Shown here: in pieces, positions 47,040 to 59,090 of the stretch
Layout of the letters: each line of letters begins with the position of its first letter
Position numbering within the stretch: position 1 is the first letter of the stretch
DNA from: Bifiguratus adelaidae
Lineage: Eukaryota > Mucoromycota > Endogonomycetes > Endogonales
Length of the DNA stretch: 64,000 nt
Assembly: GCA_002261195.1 (NCBI GenBank)
Contig: MVBO01000001.1
Span: forward strand, 694,051-758,050
Reading direction: 5' to 3'
Program-made: the position numbers and the translations under genes
Notes under the pieces: model-generated
Databases searched by the model: none
The model's input: the letters and a program-made list of their open reading frames with translations, nothing else
What the model was told of the DNA's origin: nothing

Positions 47040-48580
47040 TTAAAGTTCTGACTTCAACGCTTGATCAATAATAGCGTCGATGCTAGGAATGTCTCCCAAG
47101 ATCGCATCCGCGTGCACGAAACCTTCCATCCAGGTCAACGGCATACCTTCTCGTTTCAAATAGGCTCTAACTCTATGTGCATTGATAATTTGGTCTCTGG
47201 ATGAAAGAAAGACATGGGTGCGAGAGAAAGCCGATGCACCGTGTTCATCGATATCGTGCCTGAGACGAGCGAGCTGCTCAGGAAATAGAAGATTCTCAAA
47301 CCTGCCCATCTTTGAGTTTTGTCTCCTAGCAAAGTACAGACATGTCCTCTCACTTACCACCAGAAATACCTGCCCAGATACCAACGTATACCAACCTCCT
47401 TGGAGACGAAAAACCACATCAACAACTCAGTGGCCACGCGAGGCTTCTTGTAGACGAAATTATAGCAGACATCGGCTTCCCAGAGCATGAAACAAACAGG
47501 GTCAACCAAGATGGCGCGGCCCACTACCTGCGGCAGGGCCTTGACCATCCAACCGACAATAATGGTCCCAAAGGAATGGCCAATCCAAATGGCTTCCTGA
47601 TGAAGCCCATGTCGATCAAAAATCTTGGACACCGCAGACACAGTATCCATCATGCTAAGCGGTTTCGCAAAGGGAAATCGAAGGAGATGCATGCTGATGT
47701 GCGGGACTGTGAGCAAAAGGATAGGTTGATCAGGTGAGAGCTTGTCTGATGCGAAAAGGTGACGAAGGAAAACAAAATAAGAGATGATCCCTGTGGCCTT
47801 TCAGTAGTGTGGCCCACTAACCTTTTGCATCTTGGTCTTACCTGCGCCTATGCCGTGAATAAACACAACGGGTTTTGCTTTTGATGAGGCTCGTGGCTCT
47901 GCACCTTTCCGTAACCAATAGGTCATACCACCGAGATGAAGCTTCTGAAATCCATACGATTTGAGAAAGATGTAGAGCATATCTTCCATAATATGAATAG
48001 CCACATAGAATATGATAGATCTGGTCATACTCTCCACCGGATCTAGATTCAATCGCTGGCACCGCACTTGCGTCGCGTATCCCGGTGGAAAAAGGTATCC
48101 AGTTGTCTTTTCCAGGTGATCCAACATTTCAGTATTAAAGCTCGCCTGTTCCTCCGTCAATTGATCCAATTCGGCATTGAAGAATGCCCAAGCAAGCCAT
48201 TCCCGCACGTTGTCACGCCGTATACTGTTCATCGATGCGCCGTAGAACCACAGGGGAAAGCACTCTGTGAAATCCGTGGTGGACTTGAGACACCATTGAT
48301 AGAGCTTTCTTGCTTCTTCCGTGGACAAGATAGGCGGTTTGCGTATTCGTTGACTCTGTCTGTAGTAGTGAACCTGATAGACGGTGAACAGTGCCTCGAC
48401 GATCGCGTACAGTAGGAAACCTAGGTAAAGTCCAGAACTCTCCGCAAAGGCATGCGTCTCTTGGAACATTTGACGATAGGCGACATAGCCAAGGAAAGCC
48501 CATGAGAACCATGGAAGGAGACGAACAGGCCAGATGAGGACAAGGTATGCAAGGTAATATGTCCAAGGTTTACTACTCAT
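47040..48580 (-). CDS. Membrane-associated alpha/beta hydrolase
   Basis: Residues 1-75 carry two or three hydrophobic spans (WTYYLAYLVLIWPVRLLPWF, GLYLGFLLYAIVEALFTVYQ). A helical region follows, then the hydrolase core: PVVFIHGIGAG oxyanion loop, IGHSFGT nucleophile elbow (Gly-His-Ser-Phe-Gly), VDPVCFMLW, and a C-terminal GFVHADAILGDIP with the catalytic His. Three exons; one intron near 47740-47830 and one near 47309-47354 (the latter joins YFWW to RQNSKMGRFE). This fungal family of integral-membrane hydrolases is uncharacterised; a lipid substrate is plausible. The apparent upstream TTG codon is ignored; ATG is 48580. Confidence 0.8.
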
Positions 48581-48617
48581 AGTCAAGAGAGACCATCCTC
48601 TGTTAAGCGCATGAATA

Positions 48618-51600
48618 TTAAAAGTGCAGAAAGGATCGCTTCTCTTTGCCTTTGCGTTCCTTGTCTGCCTCTGTCCTCTTTTCTGTGCGGGTATCGTGGT
48701 GGAACAGAGAGTCTAATCCAGCAGACATTTCTCTGGAGAGTCGGTGTTCCATAAAGGTGCGGGAAGTACGCCTTGTCTTGGATTTCTGATCGGACGAAAG
48801 GAGTGTTGAAGTCGAAGGACCACGCGGGATGGCTACATGTTCTGCCCTGGCAAGATATTTCGACGAGTCGCTGTGTACGGATTGTGCGGGAGATTGTACG
48901 TGCCCATCGGGTTGGAAACTTGACGGTGTCGAGGAAATGGAACCATGCCGGGCTTCCTCGGCTCGAGATTCCAATTCTGCCTGAAGGTTTACCAGCTTGG
49001 TTTCGAGCTCCAGATTACGTTCTAGAAGACGCTTGGCTTCGTTTTTTGCATGATCCAAGTCCTCCGTATTAGCAGGTGGGGTTTGAGTAGGCTCCCGTAC
49101 AGCTTTTGGCCTTGTCGCGGCTTGCTGCTGCAGCTCCGAGATTTGAATGAGTAGACGGTCAGCATCCGCCGAGTGAGTCTCCAGTTCACCCTTAAGTTGT
49201 GCATTCTCGGCCTCCAAGGCTTTCACTTGCCCCTCAGTGCCAGCAAGTTGAGATAGCAAGGCGTCCATCTTGCGATGCTCATCCTTCTTCTTTGTCATAT
49301 CCTCCTCCCATCGAATCATTTGTTCAGCCATGCGTTCAATGTGACCTTCGGCTATTCTCAGTCTTTCAATTTCTGGCTCCATGATAGCGATCTTGGCATC
49401 CAAGTCAAATTCTTTTTTGCGAAGCGCTGCCAATACTTCATCCTGATCTTTGATGCGTACTTTTGTAGCTTGCAACTCATCTTTCAACTCCTTGTTCTCG
49501 GCCAGCAACGCTTTCCTCTCCTCTCGCAAAGTTTCTGTCTTGTTGGACACACCCTTGCTTCTGAAGGTTCGTTGTCTGTCTTGTCTTTGGGAAAAAGTTT
49601 GTAACGCCTTGTATTTCTCGTTAGCACTTTCCAGCTGTACCATCAGATCCCGTGCCGCTGAACCCATCTCTTCCGCAGAGGCTAAAGAGGTTTCCATCTT
49701 CAATCGTTCTTGATATAACAGTTTGATATGCTGGATGTGCTGTTGCCGGAGAAAGAGTTCAAAGTTCAACTCATTCCGGAGCAATAATACCTCCCGCCGT
49801 AAAGTGGCGAGCATCGAATCCACACTGCCGTCGGGAGATGAATTGACTTGGGCACCTGCAGCTGGTTTGACAGCATCCAGCGAGTCAGCTGTGTGAGATA
49901 AATCGCCCAGAGTATCGCTGCTCTCTTCGGTAACAAGCGCTTTGTGGGTATCCAAAATTTTATCAACGGAAGATTTGGTAGCGTTATCAGAGCCTGTTTT
50001 CTCCAGGTTGCCTGTAGTATCATCCGTCACTGGTGCAACCGTATCATCTGAGGTGCCGGCCGCTAAACCATTCCAGAGACATTCGACCAATGAATGCTGA
50101 TGACCGGACGCCTGATTGTCGGTTTGCGGCATAACTATTCGGGACGGAGTGTTTGTCATGTCCAAACTCATACAAGCAGCCATGATCACTGGTGGTTCGA
50201 CTTGGAAACGGTCGAGGTTGATCAACTCTGAAGAGGCGTCCATCCTTAGAAGCATGGGATGCAGCATATGTCGATCTACGGACACCTGCGAACCTGTGTC
50301 AGCCAAAATTCTCCTGTACGTCTTGAACATACCATAGCTCGCTTCCTGAAGACATCATCATCGATTTCTTCCGGCGGATCAAAACTTTTATCGGCGAAGT
50401 AGGCTGCAGGTGAATGCAAAAAGGCCATGAAGTTGCATGGAAACAATCCGTACAAACAAGTGAATAACGGTCCAGCTCTGGGATTACTTGGAGGTGCGGA
50501 GACCTTTGATACGGAAAAGTCTGATGTCGTTGAATATGTTAGTTCAAACCTCCCCTGGTTGTTAAAATCAGCACTTACCCAGCAAATCCCAACCTTCGTA
50601 CGCAGCGTTCAAGCTATTGGCTGAAATTAGATGCTCATTTGCTTGCTGTTCACTGTTCGCTTGCGTTTCGGTTGAGTTCGCATTCTGGTCATTACCTGAC
50701 GGCGGAGGGCTGTGCATGCCTCCAGCATCGAGTGTGACAATTGATTGTCGTGTCGCATGGCGTTCTTGGCTACGATGCCGTATCTGGTCCCAACAGATCG
50801 CTCGAGCATATATGTAAAAGAGCTTTGGGAGATGTTCTGGCAGTGCCGTACATATGCGAGGCAGGAGCATGATCAAGTTCGAAACAGAAATGGCAATCAG
50901 TGTGGTGGAGTGGTCAAGCTTGAGATGTATTAGCATTGATGAGAGCTCTTTGCTAAGATGACTTACCATGAGGGAGGTGAGAATAGATTGGAAAAGTGGA
51001 GTCTCTAGCATGTCATATACGTGAGTTCGCTAAGTGAAGCGCAAGCATGTCAATATCGAGAATTTGAAACGATGTGATACACGCCGCTTACCTTCTTGCT
51101 TATAAATTCGGTCAATAGATGTAGGGTTTGAAGTCGGTATCGGCTCTGTACAAAGTAAGAATTCAAAAGCACAAAGAAATCCTAGACCCCATGAACATCA
51201 TATCTGACAATGCATGACTCGAGCATGTGTAGTACCTTCGTTCTCCATCCACCAAGTTCTACAAGCACGGAAGCAAGATTTTGATACCAAACGTCTTCAT
51301 CCAAATCCAGCAATGCACGATGTGGAGGTAGAGTTTCATCAGATTCGTGGCTCATGTCCTGAGCAATGGAGACGGTTTGTTCTTTCCCCTGTTCTGTTGC
51401 AGTGGGGTTGCGGTGGCGCTTTTGAAGGTATAGCTCAAGAATGTCTTGACGGAATTTCGTGGAATTGGGATCATTCTCATCTATGAGCAGCTTAATGAGA
51501 ATTGAACGACTTTGCTCTCTCAAGGAGCGCGGAAAACGAGGATCTTGCAGTATCGGCTTCAACACCGGTGTCCACCATATCGCTACCACGCGTGTTGGAC

Positions 51601-51907
51601 CAATCACAGGCATGAGCCTTTCCAATAATCTAAGCAGTAGACTCACGCGGTCGTAATACTGGTCCACGTCCGAGGCTGCAGAAACAACGCCGATCGGCGT
51701 TGGTCCCACTTCGCCTGAGTAAAGATTCCAGAGATCTTGATTAAACTTGTCGACGCTGGCGCCTTCCCAAGGGCTACTTCCATTACCAGACCGTTGGTCC
51801 ACAAATGTCTCGATGGCTTCCTCCGCAGTGATTTGTGCGCTCTTCCCGGAATCAGGCTTAAGACTTGCGCCAATGAGGCCGTATATGTCTTTGAGGGATG
51901 TTGGCAT
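48618..51907 (-). CDS. TSC1: TSC1 (hamartin) homologue
   Basis: TSC1 stabilises the TSC2 GAP that switches off Rheb and so limits TORC1. The N-terminal HEAT-like core is visible: YYDRVSLLLRLLERLMPVIG, WYQNLASVLVELGGWRTK, TPLFQSILTSLMVSHLSKEL, SVSNLIMLLPRICTALPEHL, PKLFYIYARAICWD, then YDLFPYNFMAFLHSPA, which matches the hamartin FPCNFLDFLR motif. The C-terminal ~450 residues (50000 down to 48650) are a coiled coil (e.g. ARDLMVQLESANEKYKALQT, LEAENAQLKGELETHSADAD), the TSC2-binding part. About seven exons, ATG at 51907. Large intron-rich middle (50335-51180). Absent from budding yeast; present in fission yeast and many other fungi. Confidence 0.8.
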
Positions 51908-52287
51908 GCTTGCTATCCAACCGACACCTCAGATATGAGACAGAGTCACCCCTATGCGCAAAGTATAACGCTCCACTATGTTACAAGGCTCCACCAGCAT
52001 CCAATGAGTTCTACTTCAGGCTAGCAAGTCTACTCCCCTCTATTTGTGGCTAATGAATTAAAATTACAAGGAACCAGAAAACCACTGGTGTGTGCATTCA
52101 AGTAATCATGTATGGTTTTTGATCCCAATACTTGGTCTTGGACCTTTAAAACTTGTATGCCAGTATATGAGCTCAAAAGAGCGACTTGTCGGGCCAAATG
52201 ACGAGGCAAACACTGAAACCTGTTATTGTCAGAGTTAAGGTTGAAAATCAAAATATAAAAAATTTATAAATCATTTCTTTATGTGAA
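51908..52287. other. Intergenic region between TSC1 and tRNA-Gly
   Basis: About 380 bp, AT-rich near 52225-52280. A minus-strand 73-codon frame (52030-52251) has no recognisable features. Nothing further seen. Confidence 0.5.
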
Positions 52288-52358
52288 GCAATCTTGGTTT
52301 AGTGGTATAATTCTCGCCTGCCACGCGGGAGACCCGGGTTCGATTCCCGGAGATTGCA
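52288..52358 (+). tRNA. tRNA-Gly (anticodon GCC)
   Basis: A 71-nt cloverleaf. The acceptor stem gcaatct pairs with agattgc, with discriminator A. The D-arm holds the A-box-like tggtttagtggtata, the anticodon loop is ctGCCac, and the T-arm carries the B-box ggttcgattcc. No intron. A run of T follows within a few bases, consistent with Pol III termination. Confidence 0.95.
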
Positions 52359-52397
52359 TTTTTGGTTTCTGTTACATTTTTGATCGCTAATATAGCG

Positions 52398-52490
52398 ATG
52401 CATGAATCTGATCGTCTGAATGAAACGTCAATACCAGACCTGGGGCGGTTCTTTGATGATCAATCCTTCGCGTTCTCACATGGTGCGTGA
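52398..52490 (+). promoter_or_regulatory. Upstream ORF overlapping the flippase start
   Basis: A 30-codon frame begins MHESDRLNETSIPDLGRFFD and stops with TGA whose A is the first base of the flippase ATG (TGATG). It could be a translational-control uORF. Because the downstream gene is damaged elsewhere, it could instead be the original N-terminus displaced by another frameshift. Confidence 0.4.
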
Positions 52491-55400
52491 TGACCTATCG
52501 TCGTACGATCCTCAAGCGGTTACGCGGAGGAGATAAAGCAAAGAAGAATGCTTTTGAGAGCTTAGAAGAGGGAGACATTGAAACGACGAGCCCTCGAAGC
52601 GGTCGTAGCGTTTCATCGTGGGCTAGTGCACGAAAGCGATTCAGCAGTCAATTCTTTGGCGAGGAAGGCGAGTTTCGGCTGCGCAAGATTGACAAGGGAG
52701 CTCGTCGTGTCATTCTAAATGTACCATTGCCGCGAAGGTATCTCGATCCATCAGGGAAGCCTATACCGCGATATCCTTCGAATCAGATCCGATCCTCCAA
52801 ATATACCTTATGGAACTTCATTCCCAAGAATATCTTTGAGCAATTTCGTCGGGCTGCCAATTTATACTTCTGGTTCTTGGCGGCATTATCGCTCATCCCA
52901 TATTTCGGTGTCGGATCACCCTTCTTCGCCGTATTTCCCATATGTTTTGTATTCTTCGTTACGGCATGCAAAGATGGTTTCGAAGACTTCCGTAGGCATC
53001 AAGTTGACGCCATATACAACTCGTCTATATGTCATACACTAGAAAATCTCAATGTGAATTACGCTTCAAATTCTGCGAAACCCAGTGTTTGGTCGGAAAT
53101 CAATAGTGGGTTGTTTCGGTGCGATAGGTGGTCAACATCACATTTGCCGAAGACTGCACAACATTACCACGCTGCCGATGACACCGCACTTTCTGCTATG
53201 GAGTTGCCCAGTTCATCTATCAACCCAAACTTGGAATCAGCCTTCGTCAAGACTGAATGGCGGAACGTTCGAGTGGGTGATTTGATATTGTTACACAACA
53301 ATGACCAGGTACCAGCGGATGCTATCATACTGTCAACATCGGATAAGGAGGGTGCTTGTTTCATTGAAACGAAGGACCTTGATGGCGAAACGAACCTCAA
53401 ATCACGCCAAGCGTTAGCTAAAACACAATATATTGAAGACGTGATGGATTGCATTCGACTGCATCTTTACGTCGAATCCGAGGCTCCCAATCCCAATTTG
53501 TACGCCTATACCGGTACCATAGTGCATCTGGAGCTGCTGCCCATTGAACGTGACAAACCATCTGCACCCGATCTGGCAATGGTCGTTCGAAATCATGCAG
53601 ATCTTGAGATAGGTATACAGAATTCGGCACCCGGAGACCCACCGCGACCTCGTACGATATCAAATCAAACGGTCAATCACTGGAGGGAACAAGAGCGCTC
53701 TCCAGTGGGTATCGACAACATGCTGCTAAGAGGGCATGCCATTCGCAACACAGACTGGATCGTCGCCTTCGTCGTGTACACAGGCACTGATACCAAAATC
53801 TTGCTCAATGCTGGGAAGACTCCAAGCAAGCGAAGTCTAATGGAGAAGGAAATGAATGAAGTAGTCATTGTCATGTTCGTCATACTCGTGGTGATTTGTA
53901 TCATTTGCGCTATTGCATCCTCCTTTTTCGATAGAATGACAGAACGACATACCGGTGCTCGACTTTATGATCCTGGAGAGAGTAATCCAAGTCTGACCGG
54001 CTTCCTCATCTTTTGGGCTTCTCTTATTGGCTTTCAAAATCTAATACCTATATCCATTTACATTTCTATCGAGTTCGTCAAGACATTGCAAGCCTATTTT
54101 ATATGGATGGATCTAGGTATGTGGCACGAAGAAACTCAAACAACTTGTACACCAAAATCCTGGAATGTATCCGACGATCTTGGGCAGATCGAATACATCT
54201 TTTCAGACAAGACAGGCACATTGACGCGAAATATCATGGAATTTCGCAAATGCTCCATCGGTGGTCGCGTCTATGGAGACAATGGATTCTGGCCAGAATT
54301 TGAGGGCGCTCGAGGTGGTCGACTGCGAGACATGGAAGCAACTTCTGCTCCTCTATCCGACGCGGAGAAAGCAGCACAAGAAAAAGCCGAAAATGAACAG
54401 GCGCTTCGGCAACGTGAAGCAGTGTTCTGCGAGTACAAATCTGCGTTGACTAGCTGCTTTACCCCAAAATACTCCAGTCTAGATCCAAAGCAATTGACGT
54501 TTGCCGATGCGGCAGTTTTCCGAGATATGGAGATGTCGGCTCATGGTGAAGGGTTACATGGTTCCCATGACGATGATATACAGTCGTATGGTCAAGGACA
54601 TCAGGTTCGGGATTTCTTCACTCTACTGGCCATCTGTCATACGGTCGTTGTGGAGACATACGATTATGACGGCGATGGGACAACAGCCCACACGGAGCAC
54701 GATGCAAAGGACGACACCGCGCGGCCTCACTCTACGAATACGGATTCTAACGAACCACCAATGCAATCCAATGCTGATTTAGACTGCAAGACAACACATC
54801 GTACAACCACCAAGCCGGTCTCGACAGGTCCAGTACCGCACATCGAAAGCAATCCGCGCAATTCACGCAAACACAAACGCCGTTTGCGTGCCTGGTCGCA
54901 AGGAGCGCAAAAGCTGCACGAAAAGCTCCTGAGACGCAAAACTCCACGTGGCGAAAACTTAATGCCAAAGAACGAAGGTCCGCCGAAATGGTACGACCCG
55001 GCGGTTCCAACGTGTCTGCACTATAAAGCTGAAAGCCCTGATGAAGCGGCTAATTGTCGCTGCCGCGCGCGACGTTGGCTTCGCTTTCGTAACCAGAAAT
55101 GGTCCTCGATTTGTCGTCAATATCCTGGGAACTTCCTACGAGTTCGAGACATTGCAAGTCTTGGAATTCAACTCCACACGAAAACGCATGAGCAATATTG
55201 TTCGGAGACCGGCTCCGTGGAACGACATTGCGTTGTTTTGTAAAGGAGCTGACAACGTGATCATCGAGAGATTGATACCCGGTCAAGACGCATGCATAGC
55301 GGACACAGCCAGAGATATTTCAGCATTCTCCAATGAAGGATTGCGAACGCTAACATTGGCCTTCAAGACATTGACAGAAAAGGAGTTTAGCGCCTGGAGA

Positions 55401-57057
55401 TCACAATATAATGAAGCTGCAACATCCCTTGAAGATCGTGATGTGAATATAATGGCAGCTTATGAACTCATTGAGCAAGGTTTGACCTTGTTGGGCGCAA
55501 CCGTGATCGAAGACAAATTGCAGGAGGGCGTACCGAAATGTATAGAGACACTTCGGCGATCTGGCTTGAAGATCTGGGTACTTACAGGGGACAAGGTAGA
55601 GACAGCCCTCAACATTGGGTTCTCGTGCAATCTCATCGACAACTCTATGGAAATCAACATTCTCTGTGGCAGCGACAGTAAAGAGGAGGTTTTTAGCAAC
55701 TTTCGGAAGCTTGCAAATGACATCGTTAGCAGGTCCAATGGCGAAACAACGATCGAGGAGAAGAACAGCAACGAGAAAGTCGAGCAACATTCAATTGTTG
55801 GCAACGATAAGGTTGATGCGCTTGTGGTTGATGGTCCTGCCTTGAAGCACTTGTTGGACGACGAAGACAGTCGGCGAATGCTTTTACAGATTGCGTTGAT
55901 CTGCAAATCCGTCATATGTTGCCGTGGCAGTCCACTGCAAAAAGCTCTAGTAATTGAACTGGTCAAGAACGGCCATGGAGCACTTTGTCTCGCGATTGGA
56001 GACGGAGCTTATGATGTCAGCATGATTCAAGCCGCCAACGTCGGTGTTGGTATCTCGGGTCAAGAAGGTATGTTTACAACTCTTTGACAGGATTGACTTT
56101 GACCTATGGCTGCTGATTATGCCGTGGCTCAATTCAGATTTCTGGCCAATCTTCTACTGATCCATGGCGCTTGGAGTTATGCACGAATATCCAACATGAT
56201 CATTACGTACTTCTACAAAGAGGTTGTCTGGGTATTCCCTACCTTCTGGTTCCAAATCTTTTGCGGATTCTCTGCGAATCTCTTTTACGATTACTCTCTC
56301 ATCTCCTACAATATCATTTTTACCCTTGTACCCGTCATTGTCTTGGGTAAGTCATGAACTTTGCTATGTAATGTGTTCAATCTCGATTCATTTGGGTATA
56401 GGTTGCACTGATCAGCCCGTGACGACACCATTTATTTGGCGACAACCACCCTATTATTCCGTGGGTCTTCAGCATACATTATACACCAAACGTCGCTTTT
56501 GGTATTATTTTTTGGAGGGATTGTGGCATTCTTTAATTATCTTCTTCACTTTCTACGGTATCTATTCATCTTCGATCCCTAATCGTAATGGATATCCAAC
56601 AGCAGGGGCCGAATTCTCTACAGCTGTCGCTTGGACAGCCATTACGGTAGCCACTCTTATCCCTGCTTGGTGCTCTTATTACTGGACCTGGTGGACCTAC
56701 TTTGGCATCTTTTTCTCGCTTGGTACGACAGGGATCTGGATATTTGTCTACGGCAACTTCCCTATCTCCTCTCTATTCACCATTGGTATCGCGATAGCCC
56801 ATGAGGCATCCTTTTGGGTTGCCTGGGTGTTTTCCGTCGTCCTTTGCTTTTCCATCCGTTTCGTCTTTACCTACGCGCTACGCTGGTATAGACCGCGTCC
56901 TCTCGAGATCTGTCGGCAGCAAGAAAAGAGGGACCGCTCAAAGCAAAAGCAAGTTGCGTGGAAATCTTTTCGAGGGCAGTACGCACCAGGAATTGGAGGA
57001 TGGCTACATGCGAGCCTTGTTTGTATGAACACGTGGATGCCTTACAACATTGAATAG
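52490..57057 (+). pseudogene. P4-type phospholipid-translocating ATPase (DNF-like flippase), probably decayed
   Basis: Clear aminophospholipid flippase: an N-terminal polar region, KYTLWNFIPKNIFEQFRRAA, DLDGETNLKSRQAL, PISIYISIEFVKT, DKTGTLTRNIMEFRKCS, the nucleotide domain with YKAESPDEAA and FCKGADNVIIERL, IEDKLQEGVP, then TM7-10 (e.g. NIIFTLVPVIVLG, EASFWVAWVFSVVLCFSIRF). Three lesions were found. A +1 frameshift at about 55051-55056 interrupts SPDEAA/VAAARDVGFAF. The hinge motif GDGAND reads GDGAYD (Tyr at 56010-56012). After GQEG the intron donor at 56068 has no usable acceptor before MAADYAVAQFRF (56106), and part of the motif is missing. Both halves otherwise remain long open frames (52490-55243 and 55041-56087), so decay is recent, or the assembly has errors. 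Confidence 0.75.
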
Positions 57058-57099
57058 TATTTCATGTACACTACACATATGACGACTACATCATAAACA

Positions 57100-59090
57100 T
57101 CAAGCTTCTTCTGCCTCTTCTGCATGTCCCGTGAGTATTGGCGATTCTAGAGAAGATTTACGACCCCAACGAGGACTCCCATAAGGGGAGGTGCCAGGTG
57201 ACATACTTTGACGATTCAATCCTTTGGAGGAATGCACAGGCGTCGGCGCCTGAGGAGGCAAACTAGTCGAAGATGGGCGCGCTGTCGGATAAGGATAAAG
57301 TAAACCGCCAATGCTTATGCTCTGAGTTGATAGAGGGCGACTTTTTCGGTTCTCATTGATAGAAAGCCTATGAGGATGTATGGACGACCGTTTTTGAGTA
57401 CCATGTGACGAGAACCTAGTAGCGCGTTGGACTGGAACAGAGTGAATCTGAATGGGCGACGACGAGATGGAGTGAGACCATGAGGACTGGCTAGAACGGT
57501 GATCATCATAGTCTCGTAAAATGGCTAAAGTCGGCGGAGTGAGTAGATCACTTTCCACAATGCTCGACTCCCGATGATTGGTGTAACGCAGCATGCGGGG
57601 AGACATTGAGGATCTCTGGATGGTAGAATAACGATGATGCTGGGCTTTGAGCAGCTGAATTTCGTGGTGATCACGGTCCTTGATACCCACATCATCCTTG
57701 TCAAAATTACCATCGGACCCAACCCTAGCGATGCATGACTGATGTCTTGCTAAGCCGGCATGTTTAACTTGTGATTCTTCCCAATGCTTGGATCGTCGTT
57801 TCTCATACTCGTGAGAAGGAGGAATTGGCTTGCGCCTCGGTTCGCTCAGAGATCGTTGCGGAACAATAGCTGCAGCAAATGTATAAGGTGGACTGTCGCG
57901 CGCAGTTGAGCCTGACAAAACGGAAGGTGTCTTTTCCTTCTCGTTGTTCAATTCAAATGATGATTGCTTCAGATGAGGAACCGAATGTCCCAGCTCAAGT
58001 TGGGATTCATCCCGAGGAATGCCTTGCTTGGCATCTCGCTTCTCGTCGAAGGATATTGATGGTGTAGAGATGTTGATGGCCAGTTCTTCAATCATGAAAT
58101 CCTGCCTGGGGATGCGATCCATGTGCTCCATCTTCTCCAGCATGTTTGCCGCAAAGCTCCTTGGCGACAATTTCGCCGGCATTGAGCCGACGGAAGAGAG
58201 GTCACCCTCATTCGGCTCTGCACGTTCACGTAGCTTGCGGCGGAGGGCAAAACTTTCTTCTTTGCTGACTGCGTAGAGAGATAGCGCGGTAATGACTAAG
58301 AAAACGATAGAAGCTCCAAGCATGGACGGGAACCAGCCGGCGGTCACGGATGTGCATGTTTGCGGCAATTGCAGCTCACAGACAGTCTTGATGAAGTTGT
58401 ACTGATGTATGGTATAGCCATAGCCCGCGCAGAGGAGTATAAGAGCGCAGGAGTAGATTAAGGATGCCAGGCGATACCAGACGAATTGGGGACGACGCCT
58501 CACCCAGTAAGATGCCAACAAGCCAATGGCGAGGAAAACGGTGGCAACCAACAGCAATACTGGCTTGGCATAGTCTGCAGTGGGGAGTAGGTTGTCTAAG
58601 GTCACACCTGTAGCCGAGTTTGAGATCACTTGCTGAAAATCTGTGCCAAGTTAGCGACAACCAAGTCAAGGAGGCAACAAACCATACCTGGATGATACGT
58701 CATGGTTTGGTTGGAGCAAGCATATCGCCCAGGATATTGCCAGCAATGCTTCCAAACACCAAATGTGACAGCCTCAGGCACAGAAGCTGAATTGCTACTG
58801 GTTTGTCCAGCCTTGAGCTCCACTTTATAGATGAAGGCATGCCCATATACATAGTGAGATGTGTCATAACTCTCTGCCGTTTCAACCCAAACACCGAGGA
58901 GCAGAAACAACAGAGCAGAAAGAGGTCCGACAATGCGCAAGGTTGGCAAGATGTAAGAATGCACGAAGTCCAAGACATGCTGCACGAAAAGTCTCAAAAG
59001 CGTGTACGAATGGACGACCCGCTCAGACATTGACTTGCGGCGCCGAAATGGATCATGACGATAAGGCCACTTTCGAGGAAAGATGGACAT
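57100..59090 (-). CDS. Four-span SUR7/PalI-like membrane protein with long cytoplasmic tail
   Basis: Two exons. TM1 is ILPTLRIVGPLSALLFLLLG. A Cys-containing extracellular loop follows (GVWKHCWQYPGRYACSNQTM), resembling the claudin/SUR7-PalI motif. After the intron come three spans: PVLLLVATVFLAIGLLASYW, YRLASLIYSCALILLCAGYG and MLGASIVFLVITALSLYAVS. The remaining ~380 residues (58270 down to 57100) are a Ser/Arg-rich disordered tail. PalI/Rim9 proteins act in the fungal pH-sensing pathway and SUR7 proteins mark eisosomes; which applies here is not decidable. The start is ATG 59090; an in-frame ATG at 59294 would add residues without obvious features. Convergent with the flippase (42 bp). Confidence 0.72.
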
